Positions 37,788-46,785 of a stretch of 64,000 nucleotides of DNA are shown here, one piece after another. This DNA comes from JBBDSJ01 sp040905025 (lineage in GTDB: Bacteria > Pseudomonadota > Gammaproteobacteria > Methylohalomonadales > Methylohalomonadaceae), in NCBI GenBank assembly GCA_040905025.1, contig JBBDSJ010000146.1, positions 6,901-70,900 of the forward strand, in the 5' to 3' direction. Both the position numbers and the translations under genes were made by a program. Numbering within the stretch: position 1 is the stretch's first letter; every line of letters begins with the position of its first letter. The notes under the pieces were generated by a model. That model had not been told where the DNA came from. It saw nothing but the letters and a program-made list of their open reading frames with translations, and searched no databases.

Positions 37788-38681
37788 TTAACGCTCATAC
37801 CGTGGTACCGGCTTAATCCCCGAAGGATCGGAAAAATACTTGAAAAATTCCGAATCCGGCCGTAGCAGCAATATGCTGTTTTCCGCATTGAATCCGTTCA
37901 AATACGCCGTAGTACTGCGGTAAAAGTCGTAAAACTCGCGATCCTTGTTATATGCTTCAGCATAAATCCCGGTAGCCTCTGCATCACCTTCACCGCGAAT
38001 TGTTTCTGCTTTACGAAAGGCATTGGCAACAATAACTTCACGCTCACGATCCGCGTTTGCACGTATGCGTTCTGCTGCTTCATTACCGCGGGCGCGGAAA
38101 TCACGGGCGACACGTTCACGCTCGGCACGCATGCGTTGATACACCGATACACTGACATTTTCCGGCAAATCAATCTTCATGGTACGAACATCCTCGATAA
38201 CAATACCGAGTTGCTCGGCAATCTTTGTTACCTTGTTTTCAACCAGATCCATTACCATGCCACGATCGCCGGCAACAACTTCCTGCAAGGGCCGTTCACT
38301 GAATTCATCCCGCAATGCACTGTTGATATTACGTGCCAATACCTGGTTGGCCTGTGCCAGATCACCACGGGTAGCTGTGTAAAAACGCTCGAGATTCCTG
38401 ATACGCCATTTAACGAAATAATCGACAATGACGTCTTTTTTCTCGCCGGTCAAAAAGCGCTGCGGCTCTTCGTTCATATTCAGCAGACGCGTATCAAACT
38501 TCTGCACGGTGTTCATAAACGGTATCATAAAATGCAGGCCCGGCTGCAGGTCTGTCCGGTGGACTTCACGAAACTGGAATACGATCGCCCGTTCCCATTG
38601 TTCTACCTTGAACATCGACATATAACCCAGCACCAATACGACCACCAGGGGCACAATCAATCGTTGAATGAGAGTGTTCAT
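37788..38681 (-). CDS. hflC: HflC, SPFH-domain protease modulator
   Basis: 297 residues. An N-terminal transmembrane anchor (residues 7-22) is followed by the SPFH/band-7 domain (QWERAIVFQFREVHRTDLQP), then VSVYQRMRAERERVARDFRA and GEGDAEATGIYAEAYNKDRE. With HflK it forms the large inner-membrane cage around FtsH. Its ATG follows directly on the hflK stop without a gap. Confidence 0.97.
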   Translation of the reverse strand: MNTLIQRLIVPLVVVLVLGYMSMFKVEQWERAIVFQFREVHRTDLQPGLHFMIPFMNTVQKFDTRLLNMNEEPQRFLTGEKKDVIVDYFVKWRIRNLERFYTATRGDLAQANQVLARNINSALRDEFSERPLQEVVAGDRGMVMDLVENKVTKIAEQLGIVIEDVRTMKIDLPENVSVSVYQRMRAERERVARDFRARGNEAAERIRANADREREVIVANAFRKAETIRGEGDAEATGIYAEAYNKDREFYDFYRSTTAYLNGFNAENSILLLRPDSEFFKYFSDPSGIKPVPRYER

Positions 38682-39893
38682 CTAGCGTACCCCCCGATCG
38701 CGCTGATTAAAGCGCGACTCTGAACTGTTGCTGGTTGATGTACCCGGCATGGGCTGCAATGTCGTCTGACTGTGGGACTTGCCGGTGCTCTTGCCCATGC
38801 GATCAATCATCTTGTCGATCGGCAGATACAACAGGCTATTACCACCATCATTGTCCAGCAAGACCTTGCTGTTGTTGCTTAATACTTGTTCCATCATGTC
38901 CAGGTAGATACGCTGGCGCGTAACTTCCGGTGCCATCTGATATTCACCCAGCAACAGGCTGAAACGATTGGCTTCACCTTTAGCGCGGGCAATCACCCGT
39001 TCCTTGTAACCATTCGACTCTTCCATCATCCGTGCGGCCTGGCCACGTGCACGTGGGATGATTTCATTACGGTAGGCTTCTGCTTCATTTACTGAGCGCT
39101 GCTCGTCCTCGCGTGCCTTGATGGCATCATCAAATGCATCACGCACCTGATCCGGCGGATTCGCTGACTGCATGGCGACGGATACAATTTCAATGCCGGT
39201 TTTGTAATCGTCCAGAATCTGTTGCAGAAGATCACGCTGTGATGCTTCCACTTCGCGACGCCCTTCCACCAGTACAAAATCGATTTCACTGCGGCCTATA
39301 ACTTCACGTATCGAGCTTTCAAGGGCCTGACGTAATGTGCCAATCGGATTACTGACTTCAAAAAGGTAGTCTACCGGATCGCCGACACGCCATTGCACCG
39401 ACACGTCAACCTCAACAATATTCTCATCGCGCGTCAGCATGGTGGTCTGGTGACCGATAGTGTTGACCTGCCCGGTATTGACCTTGATGACACGCTCCAG
39501 CGGTCGCGGCAGCCGCATGCTCAAACCCGGCTGCAGTGTCGTCTGGTATTCACCAAACCGCAGCACCACACCACGTTCCTGCTGGTCAATGACATGAAAC
39601 ATGTCAAATACCAGCCATACCACCAGAATTCCGGCGGCCGCCAGTAGCAAGATGCCGGTACCGCCGCCATCGCTGCCACCACCGCTGCTGTGGACCGGCG
39701 GACGCTTGCCGAAAATACCCCCCAGACGTGCCTGCAATTTGCGCACAACCTCGTCCAAATCCGGCGGTCCGTCATTGCGGCCACCTTTGCCACCACGATC
39801 CCCCCAAGGGTTATTCGGGCGATCACCATTGTCCCCTGATGAATTCGGGGAGTCGTTCGGACGCTGTCCGCTCGGCGGTTCGTTCCAACCCAT
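38682..39893 (-). CDS. hflK: HflK, SPFH-domain protease modulator
   Basis: 403 residues. A Gly/Asn/Pro-rich cytoplasmic N-terminus (residues 1-45, GWNEPPSGQRPNDSPNSSGD) is typical of HflK. A transmembrane helix follows (LLLAAAGILVVWLVFDMFHV), then the SPFH domain (DQQERGVVLRFGEYQTTLQP) and the RGQAARMMEESNGYKERVIA coiled region. Partner of HflC; regulates FtsH proteolysis. It starts 113 bp after hflX. Confidence 0.97.
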   Translation of the reverse strand: MGWNEPPSGQRPNDSPNSSGDNGDRPNNPWGDRGGKGGRNDGPPDLDEVVRKLQARLGGIFGKRPPVHSSGGGSDGGGTGILLLAAAGILVVWLVFDMFHVIDQQERGVVLRFGEYQTTLQPGLSMRLPRPLERVIKVNTGQVNTIGHQTTMLTRDENIVEVDVSVQWRVGDPVDYLFEVSNPIGTLRQALESSIREVIGRSEIDFVLVEGRREVEASQRDLLQQILDDYKTGIEIVSVAMQSANPPDQVRDAFDDAIKAREDEQRSVNEAEAYRNEIIPRARGQAARMMEESNGYKERVIARAKGEANRFSLLLGEYQMAPEVTRQRIYLDMMEQVLSNNSKVLLDNDGGNSLLYLPIDKMIDRMGKSTGKSHSQTTLQPMPGTSTSNSSESRFNQRDRGVR

Positions 39894-40006
39894 GCGGTTT
39901 AATTCTCCGGAAATAACAATAGAAATTTGAATGCGGACACTAAAAGAGTGCTGATCTTACGGACTGAGTCTGCAGGCTGCAACTTAAAACGGCAAGAAAG
40001 TTGCGG

Positions 40007-41320
40007 CTAATCGTGCAGGATTTGTACAGACTCGCCGGCTGCCAGCAGCAGGCGCTGCAGCCGTCCCGGCTCAAGATCCACGTGCAATATCCAGCCACCA
40101 TCCGCGGCACTGGACTCATTTTCAACCGCACCCAGGGCAAACAGTTCAGACCTGAGCTTGCCCGCCGTTGGAGCCAGATGCAGGCGCTGGCGGATTGCTG
40201 CGCCACGGGCATAGCGATCCAGTACTTCGTGTAACAAGCCCATGCCGGCACCGGTTTGCGCTGACAACCAGACACTAAAACGCTGGCGCGCGGCATCATA
40301 ATCCATGCGCGGCGCAAAGCCTTCCCGGTCTATCTTGTTATAGACCAGCACCTGTGGCAACTGACCGGCGCCGATTTCATCGAGAACCGCATTGACCTGA
40401 TCAATCCGCTGCTCACGTTCATCATCATGGCAATCAATCACATGCAGCAACACATCGGATTGACGCGTTTCTTCGAGGGTCGCGCGGAATGCAGCAATCA
40501 AATCATGCGGAATATGCCGGATAAATCCGACCGTATCACTCAACACCAATGCCCGGCCACTCGCCAGCTCACAGCGGCGTACTGTCGGATCGAGGGTCGC
40601 GAACAGCTTGTCTGCAGCATAAACGCCGGATTGTGTCAGGCGGTTAAACAAGGTGGATTTACCGGCATTGGTATAACCGATAAGTGACATGACCGGAATA
40701 TTCGCTTCACGCCGTTGTTTGCCGCTTTGCTCACGCTGGCTGCGGACTTTCTCGAGGCGTTGATGAATGGACTTTATACGCTGGCCTATAAGCCGACGGT
40801 CAGTTTCAAGCTGGGTTTCACCCGGCCCGCGCAGGCCAATACCACCCTTCTGCCGCTCAAGGTGGGTCCAGCCACGCACCAGCCGGGTTGATAAATGCTG
40901 CAACTGTGCCAGTTCGACCTGTAATTTACCTTCGTAAGTACGGGCACGCTGGGCAAAAATATCCAGAATCAGTCCGCTGCGATCCAGCACACGGCACTGC
41001 AGCAAGCGCTCGAGATTGCGCTCCTGTGCCGGGCTCAGTTCATGATTGAAAATGACCAGTTTTGCTGCGTGGTTGCTGACAGCCGCACGAATTTCCTCGG
41101 CCTTGCCGGTACCAATAAAATAACGCGCATCCGGTTTATCGCGGCTGCCCGTAATAACCCCGGCAATCGCAACACCGGCCGAATCGGCAAGCAAGGCAAA
41201 TTCTTCCAGTGCTTCCTGGAAATCCGGTTCACGAAAATTAATATGCACCAGTAACGCCGAATCGCCGACTCCCGCAGACGGACTTGTCGCCGGAAAGCTG
41301 GTCAGATCAACAGACGTCAA
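40007..41320 (-). CDS. hflX: GTPase HflX
   Basis: 437 residues. It begins at TTG 41320, overlapping the hfq stop (TTGA). The N-terminal HflX domain contains [10 protein letters not shown] and the coiled segment before the G-domain ([20 protein letters not shown], then [12 protein letters not shown]). G1 is [15 protein letters not shown]3 DTVGFI, G4 NKID. It is a ribosome-splitting heat-shock GTPase. Co-transcribed with hfq. Confidence 0.97.
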   Translation of the reverse strand: MTSVDLTSFPATSPSAGVGDSALLVHINFREPDFQEALEEFALLADSAGVAIAGVITGSRDKPDARYFIGTGKAEEIRAAVSNHAAKLVIFNHELSPAQERNLERLLQCRVLDRSGLILDIFAQRARTYEGKLQVELAQLQHLSTRLVRGWTHLERQKGGIGLRGPGETQLETDRRLIGQRIKSIHQRLEKVRSQREQSGKQRREANIPVMSLIGYTNAGKSTLFNRLTQSGVYAADKLFATLDPTVRRCELASGRALVLSDTVGFIRHIPHDLIAAFRATLEETRQSDVLLHVIDCHDDEREQRIDQVNAVLDEIGAGQLPQVLVYNKIDREGFAPRMDYDAARQRFSVWLSAQTGAGMGLLHEVLDRYARGAAIRQRLHLAPTAGKLRSELFALGAVENESSAADGGWILHVDLEPGRLQRLLLAAGESVQILHD

Positions 41321-41559
41321 TCTTCGCCGGCATCCTCATCGGCACGCGGCATTTTCACGGCACGCGCAGGCACGATGGTTGAAATGGCGTGTTTATATAC
41401 CAGTTGGCTGACAGTATTTTTCAACAACACCACGAATTGATCGAAAGACTCGACCTGACCCTGGAGTTTAATGCCGTTCACCAGATAGATTGAAACCGGA
41501 ATACGTTCCTTACGCAATGCGTTAAGAAACGGATCCTGCAGGGAATGCCCCTTGCTCAT
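41317..41559 (-). CDS. hfq: RNA chaperone Hfq
   Basis: 80 residues from ATG 41559, which has AAGGAG nine bases upstream; the open frame further upstream is not coding. [40 protein letters not shown] and the Sm2 motif [12 protein letters not shown] are diagnostic. The C-terminal tail is short and acidic (RADEDAGED), like many non-enteric Gammaproteobacteria. It is the sRNA-mRNA matchmaker. The 308-bp region to miaA carries its likely promoter. Confidence 0.98.
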   Translation of the reverse strand: MSKGHSLQDPFLNALRKERIPVSIYLVNGIKLQGQVESFDQFVVLLKNTVSQLVYKHAISTIVPARAVKMPRADEDAGED

Positions 41560-41635
41560 GAGTTGTTCTCCTTGAATATTTATTTTTGCCGGCTTTAGTT
41601 CTGGTTTAAGCGCCGGAGGGGTCTTGTTATTGTCA

Positions 41636-41648
41636 TCACAATTTGTGA
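41636..41648. promoter_or_regulatory. Perfect palindrome in the hfq upstream region
   Basis: TCACAATTTGTGA (13 bp, perfect dyad) lies about 80 bp before the hfq start, in the 308-bp miaA-hfq gap (41560-41867), the only sizeable gap in this operon. It could be an operator. No gene is seen in the gap. Confidence 0.35.
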
Positions 41649-41867
41649 CAACTTCATGATGGCTTTGCCTGAAACTACGGAAATCCCTGACTAACCGGGT
41701 TGTGCGCACTTTAAACGATGCAAAAGAACCCCTGGCCGCAATCCGCAAGCCTGGCGTTCATTTCGATTCAATCCCTGATGCTGCGTTGTGTGCTGTCCCG
41801 ATTATTAAATTTGTCCCCGTGTACAAAGCGTAGCCTAAACTCTTAAATATGCGTTTTATTGTTACCA

Positions 41868-42848
41868 CTAACTGAGACGCAATGCTGCCAGCAAATGTTC
41901 CATCAGCCGGGATAATATTTGCTCCTGACGGCTATCAAACCAGATACCGTCGCGTTCGGCGCGGAACCACGTCAACTGGCGTTTTGCGAGTTGACGCGTT
42001 GCAACAACAGCATGCGTTATCATGTCCTCATATTCAAGCTGATCTGCCAGAAATTGCCAAACCTGTCGATATCCGACCATACGCAGCGCCGGCAGGTCGG
42101 CATGCAGGTCACCGCGCTGGTACAAGCCGCGCACTTCCTCAACCAGACCGGCGGCCAGCATTTCCGTAAACCGCTGGCGGATCCGCTCACGCAGCCAGGC
42201 CCGATCCGCCGGTGCCACGATGTATTTCAGCAACCGCGCCCGAATACCGGTAGCCGCCTGGCTTGCCAGTAACTGGCTCATCGGCTTGCCGGTAACGGCA
42301 TACACCTCCAACGCGCGTTGCAAGCGCTGCGGGTCATGCGGATGGATGCGTCTGGCACTGTCCGGGTCAATGGCCTGCAAGCGTTGATGCAACGCGTCCC
42401 AGCCGAGTGTGCGGGCATCACTGAGAATTTTCTGGCGAACACTGTGACTGGCCGCCGGCAATAACGCCAAACCCTGCTCGAAAGCCCGGAAATACAGGCC
42501 CGTACCGCCGACCAGCAGCGGTATCCGGCCATTGGCATGAATGGCGGCCACCTCGCGGCGCGCATCGGCGCAGAAATCTGCCGCCGAGTAGGTTTGTGCC
42601 GGATCGCGGATATCAATCAGCCGGTGTGGAGCCTGCGCCAGTATCGCTGCATCCGGCTTGGCCGTGCCGATATCCATACCGCGATACACCATGGCCGAAT
42701 CGACGCTGACGATATCGCAGGGCAGTTGCTGCGAGATGGCCACAGCGAGATCGGTTTTACCCGCCGCCGTCGGCCCCATCAGGCAAATGACGAGCGGCAG
42801 ATCTGTCGCTGGCGCAGCGGTCCCCTGGCTCAGCGTGGTTGCTGTCAT
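41868..42848 (-). CDS. miaA: tRNA dimethylallyltransferase MiaA
   Basis: 326 residues from ATG 42848, which overlaps the mutL stop (ATGA) and has GGCGG upstream; a longer frame to 42905 lies inside mutL. The P-loop is CLMGPTAAGKTDLAVA. DSAMVYRGMDIGTAKPDA, PHRLIDIRDPAQTYSAADF and VGGTGLYFRAF are MiaA blocks. It prenylates A37 of tRNAs reading UNN codons. Confidence 0.97.
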   Translation of the reverse strand: MTATTLSQGTAAPATDLPLVICLMGPTAAGKTDLAVAISQQLPCDIVSVDSAMVYRGMDIGTAKPDAAILAQAPHRLIDIRDPAQTYSAADFCADARREVAAIHANGRIPLLVGGTGLYFRAFEQGLALLPAASHSVRQKILSDARTLGWDALHQRLQAIDPDSARRIHPHDPQRLQRALEVYAVTGKPMSQLLASQAATGIRARLLKYIVAPADRAWLRERIRQRFTEMLAAGLVEEVRGLYQRGDLHADLPALRMVGYRQVWQFLADQLEYEDMITHAVVATRQLAKRQLTWFRAERDGIWFDSRQEQILSRLMEHLLAALRLS

Positions 42849-44554
42849 CGATTTTCCGCCAGTAACCCGGCCAGTTGTGCCGCATCGAGCCATTTCCACG
42901 GACACACAACCGGTAAATCATTGCTGGCTGTCGCTGCCTTTATCGCAGTCACCAGCTGCGTCTGTAAAGCCGGGGCCTGCAAATTGGCGCTTGCGGCCGC
43001 CTGTTCGGCCAGCAACTCACGCAGCTTTGCTGCCGCATTTTCAGGGAGCAGATTTTCGGCTGTAATTTGCTGCAAACAAGTCAGCAAATGTGTCAGGAAT
43101 GCCTCCGGCGTGGCAATGACAGTAACGACTGGCAGTGCCCGCAGGCTTAATTGTGCCGGTGCCGTTTGTTCCAGCCGGATACCGAATGACTGCAACAGTG
43201 ACTGTGTCTGTTCAACCACGCCAAGTTGGCGTGGGCTTGCACTGGTACTCACCGGCAGCAGTAGCGGCCGGCCTGCAAGCGGCAAGCTGGCGTCACCCAG
43301 TTCCCTGGCTTGCAACCATTGCCAGGCACGGCGGCCATCTATCAGCAACAGGCGAGCATGGTCTTCGACCAGCAAATAACATTGATCCAGTAGCAACAAT
43401 GAACCATTGGTATGTGCCACAGTAGTTCTGGTCGACAGCGGCTGCGAGTGTGCTGGCGCAGGCATATAAGCCGGCGTCTGCGCTTCCCGGACAGCAGCAG
43501 GTATTGGCGCCGCCGACTCGGCGGTATCGGGGAATTGCACCGGCTGAGCCTGCAACAAAGCCTGATGCATGCTGGTATAGAGCGCATCATGGATCTGGCG
43601 TGCCGCGCGGAAACGGACTTCATGTTTGGTCGGATGGACATTAATATCAAATGCTGCCGGATCCATATCGATATACACCAGAAACGGCGCAAAGCGGCCA
43701 CCCGGCAGGCTCCCGGCGTAGGCGAGCCGCAGTGCATGCAGCAAACGCCGATCCCGGATCAGCCGGCCATTCAAAAATACGTATTGCCGGTCTGCCTGAC
43801 TGCGCGCCGCCGCCGGACTGCCGGCGCAACCCCGGATATGGATCCCGTGGGCGGCAAAATCCAGTTGATACGCCTGCTGGGCAAAAGCCTTGCCAAACAC
43901 CTGGCCAACCCGCGCGGCCTGACTGGCCGCGCTGCTGAGGCTGAATACACGGCGGTTATTGTGGCTGAGTTGAATGGCGAGCCGTGGCCGCGACAGACTC
44001 AGCGACTTGACCAAATCCAGAATTTGCAGCCATTCGGTCTGCTCGGTACGCAGAAACTTGCGCCGGGCCGGCACATTGAAAAACAAATCACGAACTTCGA
44101 CTGTTGTACCGTCAGGATGCGCGGCAGGTACGGCTTCTGCCAGCGGTTGCTCCGGTTCAACCTGTAATGCCATGGCCGCCTGATCATGGCGTTTTGAACA
44201 TAACTCCAGCCGTGCCACCGATGCGATGCTGGCAAGCGCTTCACCACGAAAACCGAGACTGGCGATAGCAGCAAGATCATTAACATTGCGGATTTTACTG
44301 GTGCCGTGCGGCGCTATCGCCAGTGCCAGGTCCTCGGGATGAATGCCGTGGCCATTGTCACGTACCCGGATCAAGCGGCTGCCAGCGGCCTCAACATCAA
44401 TCTGAATACGGCTGGCACCGGCGTCGAGACTGTTTTCCAGCAGTTCCTTGATCACGGATGCCGGCCGTTCGATCACTTCACCGGCAGCAATCTGGCTGGC
44501 CAGTGTCGGCGACAAACATTGAATACGGGCAGCGTCATTCACGCCGCACATCAT
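42845..44554 (-). CDS. mutL: DNA mismatch repair protein MutL
   Basis: 569 residues. The GHKL ATPase domain includes IAAGEVIERPASVIKELLEN, SLDAGASRIQI, DNGHGIHPEDL, APHGTSKI and GFRGEALASIASV. The N-terminus is followed by a Pro/Ala-rich linker and a C-terminal dimerisation domain (LLLLDQCYLLVEDHARLLLI). The endonuclease motif DQHAxxExxxxE is replaced by DGRRAWQWLQ, and the C-terminal CPHGRP-type motif reads CPWKWL, so this MutL looks endonuclease-less like that of E. coli. In-frame GTG 44542 is an alternative start. Confidence 0.96.
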   Translation of the reverse strand: MMCGVNDAARIQCLSPTLASQIAAGEVIERPASVIKELLENSLDAGASRIQIDVEAAGSRLIRVRDNGHGIHPEDLALAIAPHGTSKIRNVNDLAAIASLGFRGEALASIASVARLELCSKRHDQAAMALQVEPEQPLAEAVPAAHPDGTTVEVRDLFFNVPARRKFLRTEQTEWLQILDLVKSLSLSRPRLAIQLSHNNRRVFSLSSAASQAARVGQVFGKAFAQQAYQLDFAAHGIHIRGCAGSPAAARSQADRQYVFLNGRLIRDRRLLHALRLAYAGSLPGGRFAPFLVYIDMDPAAFDINVHPTKHEVRFRAARQIHDALYTSMHQALLQAQPVQFPDTAESAAPIPAAVREAQTPAYMPAPAHSQPLSTRTTVAHTNGSLLLLDQCYLLVEDHARLLLIDGRRAWQWLQARELGDASLPLAGRPLLLPVSTSASPRQLGVVEQTQSLLQSFGIRLEQTAPAQLSLRALPVVTVIATPEAFLTHLLTCLQQITAENLLPENAAAKLRELLAEQAAASANLQAPALQTQLVTAIKAATASNDLPVVCPWKWLDAAQLAGLLAENR

Positions 44555-44663
44555 AGCGCAGTCATACCGGCATGTAGGGACGGGTGCTTTAACAGTTGGG
44601 AAACTGTAATTGCTGCCCGGGATAACAACATGCCGGGAACAGTATGATTGAAAAGCGGAGATT

Positions 44664-44689
44664 TGCAGGAGCGCACTTCAGTGCGCGAT
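44664..44689 (+). repeat. REP-like palindromic element
   Basis: TGCAGGAG head followed by GCGCACTTCAGTGCGC (stem GCGCACT/AGTGCGC) and GAT. Same architecture as 12995-13024. It forms a head-to-tail-inverted pair with 44727-44755, like a BIME, in the 265-bp gap between mutL and the amidase gene. Confidence 0.75.
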
Positions 44690-44726
44690 GTTGAGGAACC
44701 GTAGATAAATTCAGAGGCTCCCTGAT

Positions 44727-44755
44727 TTCAGCGCCCAATAAATTGGGCTCCTGCA
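44727..44755 (-). repeat. REP-like palindromic element, inverted partner
   Basis: On the minus strand it starts CTGCAGGAG and contains GCCCAATTTATTGGGC as stem-loop, then GCTGAAAT. It is inverted relative to the copy at 44664. The remainder of the mutL-amidase gap (44555-44819) shows no gene. Confidence 0.7.
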
Positions 44756-44819
44756 GCAAGAAGGGGGCTTACGCGACTCGGCCTGTACAGATCCTAAAAG
44801 CGTGATGGTGAAGGAAACA

Positions 44820-46142
44820 TTAGCCACCGCCCGGAATGGTCAATACCTGACCGGCCCGAATGTTGGCATTGCTGAGGCCATTGCTGCGCATCAATGCATC
44901 CTGACTGATCTGATACTCGCTGGCGATAGTCGACAGCGTTTCACCGCGCACTATCACGTGGCGGCGGGCACGTTCCTGGCTGGCCAGGAGTGTGCCTTCC
45001 GGCGCGTGCTCACGGAAATAGATACGCAGGCCGTTTGCCAACGCTGTCGTCAGCGCATCCTGATGTGTCGGATCGCGCAGTTTGCGTTCTTCTGCCGGAT
45101 TTGAAATAAATGCCGTCTCGATCAGAATCGAAGGAATATCCGGTGCCTTCAACACCAGGAACCCGGCAGATTGCACCTGTTTGCGGCGCACCTTGCCGGC
45201 CTGTGCCAGTCCCTGCACCACGCGTTCAGCCACATCCAGACTCGCCTCGAGTGTTCCTGTTTGCGACAAGTCCAGTAGTACTGCCCGGAGTACATCGTCT
45301 TTATCATCCAGACTCACGCCTCCGACCAGGTCGGCGGCATTTTCGCGCTCGGCCAGTAACCGCGCGGCTTCACTACTGGCCCCGCGCTTCGACAGGACAT
45401 ATACCGATGACCCGCTTACCCGGTGATCGTGAAATGCATCGGCATGAATCGAAACGAACAAGTCCGCCTGCTGCTGCCGGGCAATATCGATGCGCCGGCG
45501 CAACGGCAGGAAGTAATCGCCGTCCCGGGTCAGGACAGCCCGCATGCCGGGCTGGGCGTTGACCTTGTCCGCCAGGCGCCGGGAAATTTCCATCACGACA
45601 TTTTTTTCATAGGTGCCGGCCGGACCGATTGCACCCGGATCCTCGCCACCGTGACCGGCATCAATGGCAATAATCACATCACGCAGCCCGTGCGGTTTGG
45701 TCGCCTTGATTGTCTCGGCGATGGTCGCCGCTGTATTTTTGCCGGAATCCGGCGCATGCACATCCACCACCAGCCGATGGCCATAACGTTGATTGGGTTG
45801 CAGCAGAAAACTGTTACTGGTAATCGATTGTTTCAAATCCAGCACAATACGCAGGTCGTTGTCGTTGCGCGGGCCGCTGCGTAATGCCTGCAGATATTGA
45901 TCGTCCGTATTCGGCTGGACAATGTCCTGCTTGAGCCGGGCCTGCTTCAGGTCAATTACCAGGCGGCGCGGATTCTCGAGCTCAAAAATCTCATGCTCTA
46001 CCGGACTCGACAAATCGAAAACGATGCGGGTATTGTCCGGCGCCGCCCAGATGCGCACGCCCTGCACATCCGACTGCGCCAGCGCTACCGACTGGGCCAA
46101 TCCGGTCAGGCTTAACAATAAACTGAAAACAATCGTTCGCAT
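44820..46142 (-). CDS. N-acetylmuramoyl-L-alanine amidase (AmiB/AmiC type) with LysM
   Basis: 440 residues. A signal peptide (residues 1-22, VFSLLLSLTGLAQSVALAQ) is followed by an AMIN domain (IWAAPDNTRIVFDLSSPVEH). The Amidase_3 catalytic domain shows IAIDAGHGGEDPGAIGPAGT (zinc His and Glu), FVSIHADAF and ILIETAFISNPAEERKL. A C-terminal LysM repeat (HVIVRGETLSTIASEYQISQ) binds peptidoglycan. It acts in the periplasm in daughter-cell separation, usually under EnvC/NlpD control. An AT-rich 175-bp gap separates it from tsaE and may hold a promoter. Confidence 0.95.
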   Translation of the reverse strand: MRTIVFSLLLSLTGLAQSVALAQSDVQGVRIWAAPDNTRIVFDLSSPVEHEIFELENPRRLVIDLKQARLKQDIVQPNTDDQYLQALRSGPRNDNDLRIVLDLKQSITSNSFLLQPNQRYGHRLVVDVHAPDSGKNTAATIAETIKATKPHGLRDVIIAIDAGHGGEDPGAIGPAGTYEKNVVMEISRRLADKVNAQPGMRAVLTRDGDYFLPLRRRIDIARQQQADLFVSIHADAFHDHRVSGSSVYVLSKRGASSEAARLLAERENAADLVGGVSLDDKDDVLRAVLLDLSQTGTLEASLDVAERVVQGLAQAGKVRRKQVQSAGFLVLKAPDIPSILIETAFISNPAEERKLRDPTHQDALTTALANGLRIYFREHAPEGTLLASQERARRHVIVRGETLSTIASEYQISQDALMRSNGLSNANIRAGQVLTIPGGG

Positions 46143-46317
46143 CGTGACTCTCGTTTATCCCGCTAGAGTAAATTTAGCAAGATTTTCCATATTTTATTAG
46201 CTTTTGTTGGAATAATTTCAAGTTTTTTTAAGGATAGACTGCTAGCTGCTTGTTTTAAATCAGGATCAACATAATTTTACATTAATTGCCGGGCCTGGAG
46301 AAAGCCCTGAGTGGTAC

Positions 46318-46779
46318 TTAAATATCCAGTTTTTTCAGTAACTTATTCGCTGCATCTGTGTTGCCTTGTAAGCTTACCTGACGACCGCTGGCCGCCATTT
46401 CAATAATCACGTCCAGATCGGCGGCCAGCAGATAACCGGCCGCCTGTTCCGGCCATTCGATCAGGCAATCGCTGTTGGCATCAAGATAATCGCGAAAACC
46501 GAAGTCCTCGAGGGCTTCCGGCGCTTCCAGCCGATACAGATCGAAGTGATAGACCATGCGCTCGCCAGTCACTGCATACGGTTCGACCAGCGTGTAGGTT
46601 GGACTTTTGACAATCCCGGTGACACCGAGCGCGCGCAGATAGCCACGCACAAATGTGGTTTTGCCGGCACCCAGCGCACCATGCAGATAAATTTTTAATC
46701 CCGGCCCGGCGGCAGTCGCGATCTTGCCACCCAGCGCCAGCATGGCATCAGTATCCGCGACAGCGAAGCTCAACGTCAC
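46318..46779 (-). CDS. tsaE: TsaE, tRNA t6A modification ATPase
   Basis: 153 residues starting at GTG 46779, 6 bp after the nnr stop. The P-loop is HGALGAGKTTFVRGYLRALG. SPTYTLVEPY, YHFDLYRLEAPEALEDFGFR and LIEWPEQA are family blocks. Works with TsaB, TsaC and TsaD to make t6A37 in ANN-decoding tRNAs. Confidence 0.96.
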   Translation of the reverse strand: MTLSFAVADTDAMLALGGKIATAAGPGLKIYLHGALGAGKTTFVRGYLRALGVTGIVKSPTYTLVEPYAVTGERMVYHFDLYRLEAPEALEDFGFRDYLDANSDCLIEWPEQAAGYLLAADLDVIIEMAASGRQVSLQGNTDAANKLLKKLDI

Positions 46780-46785
46780 TTCGAT

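Noticed and set aside
43412..44167. 251-residue plus-strand ORF over mutL, rich in Arg and His
   Set aside because: Composition typical of an antisense reading of a GC-rich gene; mutL motifs are intact.
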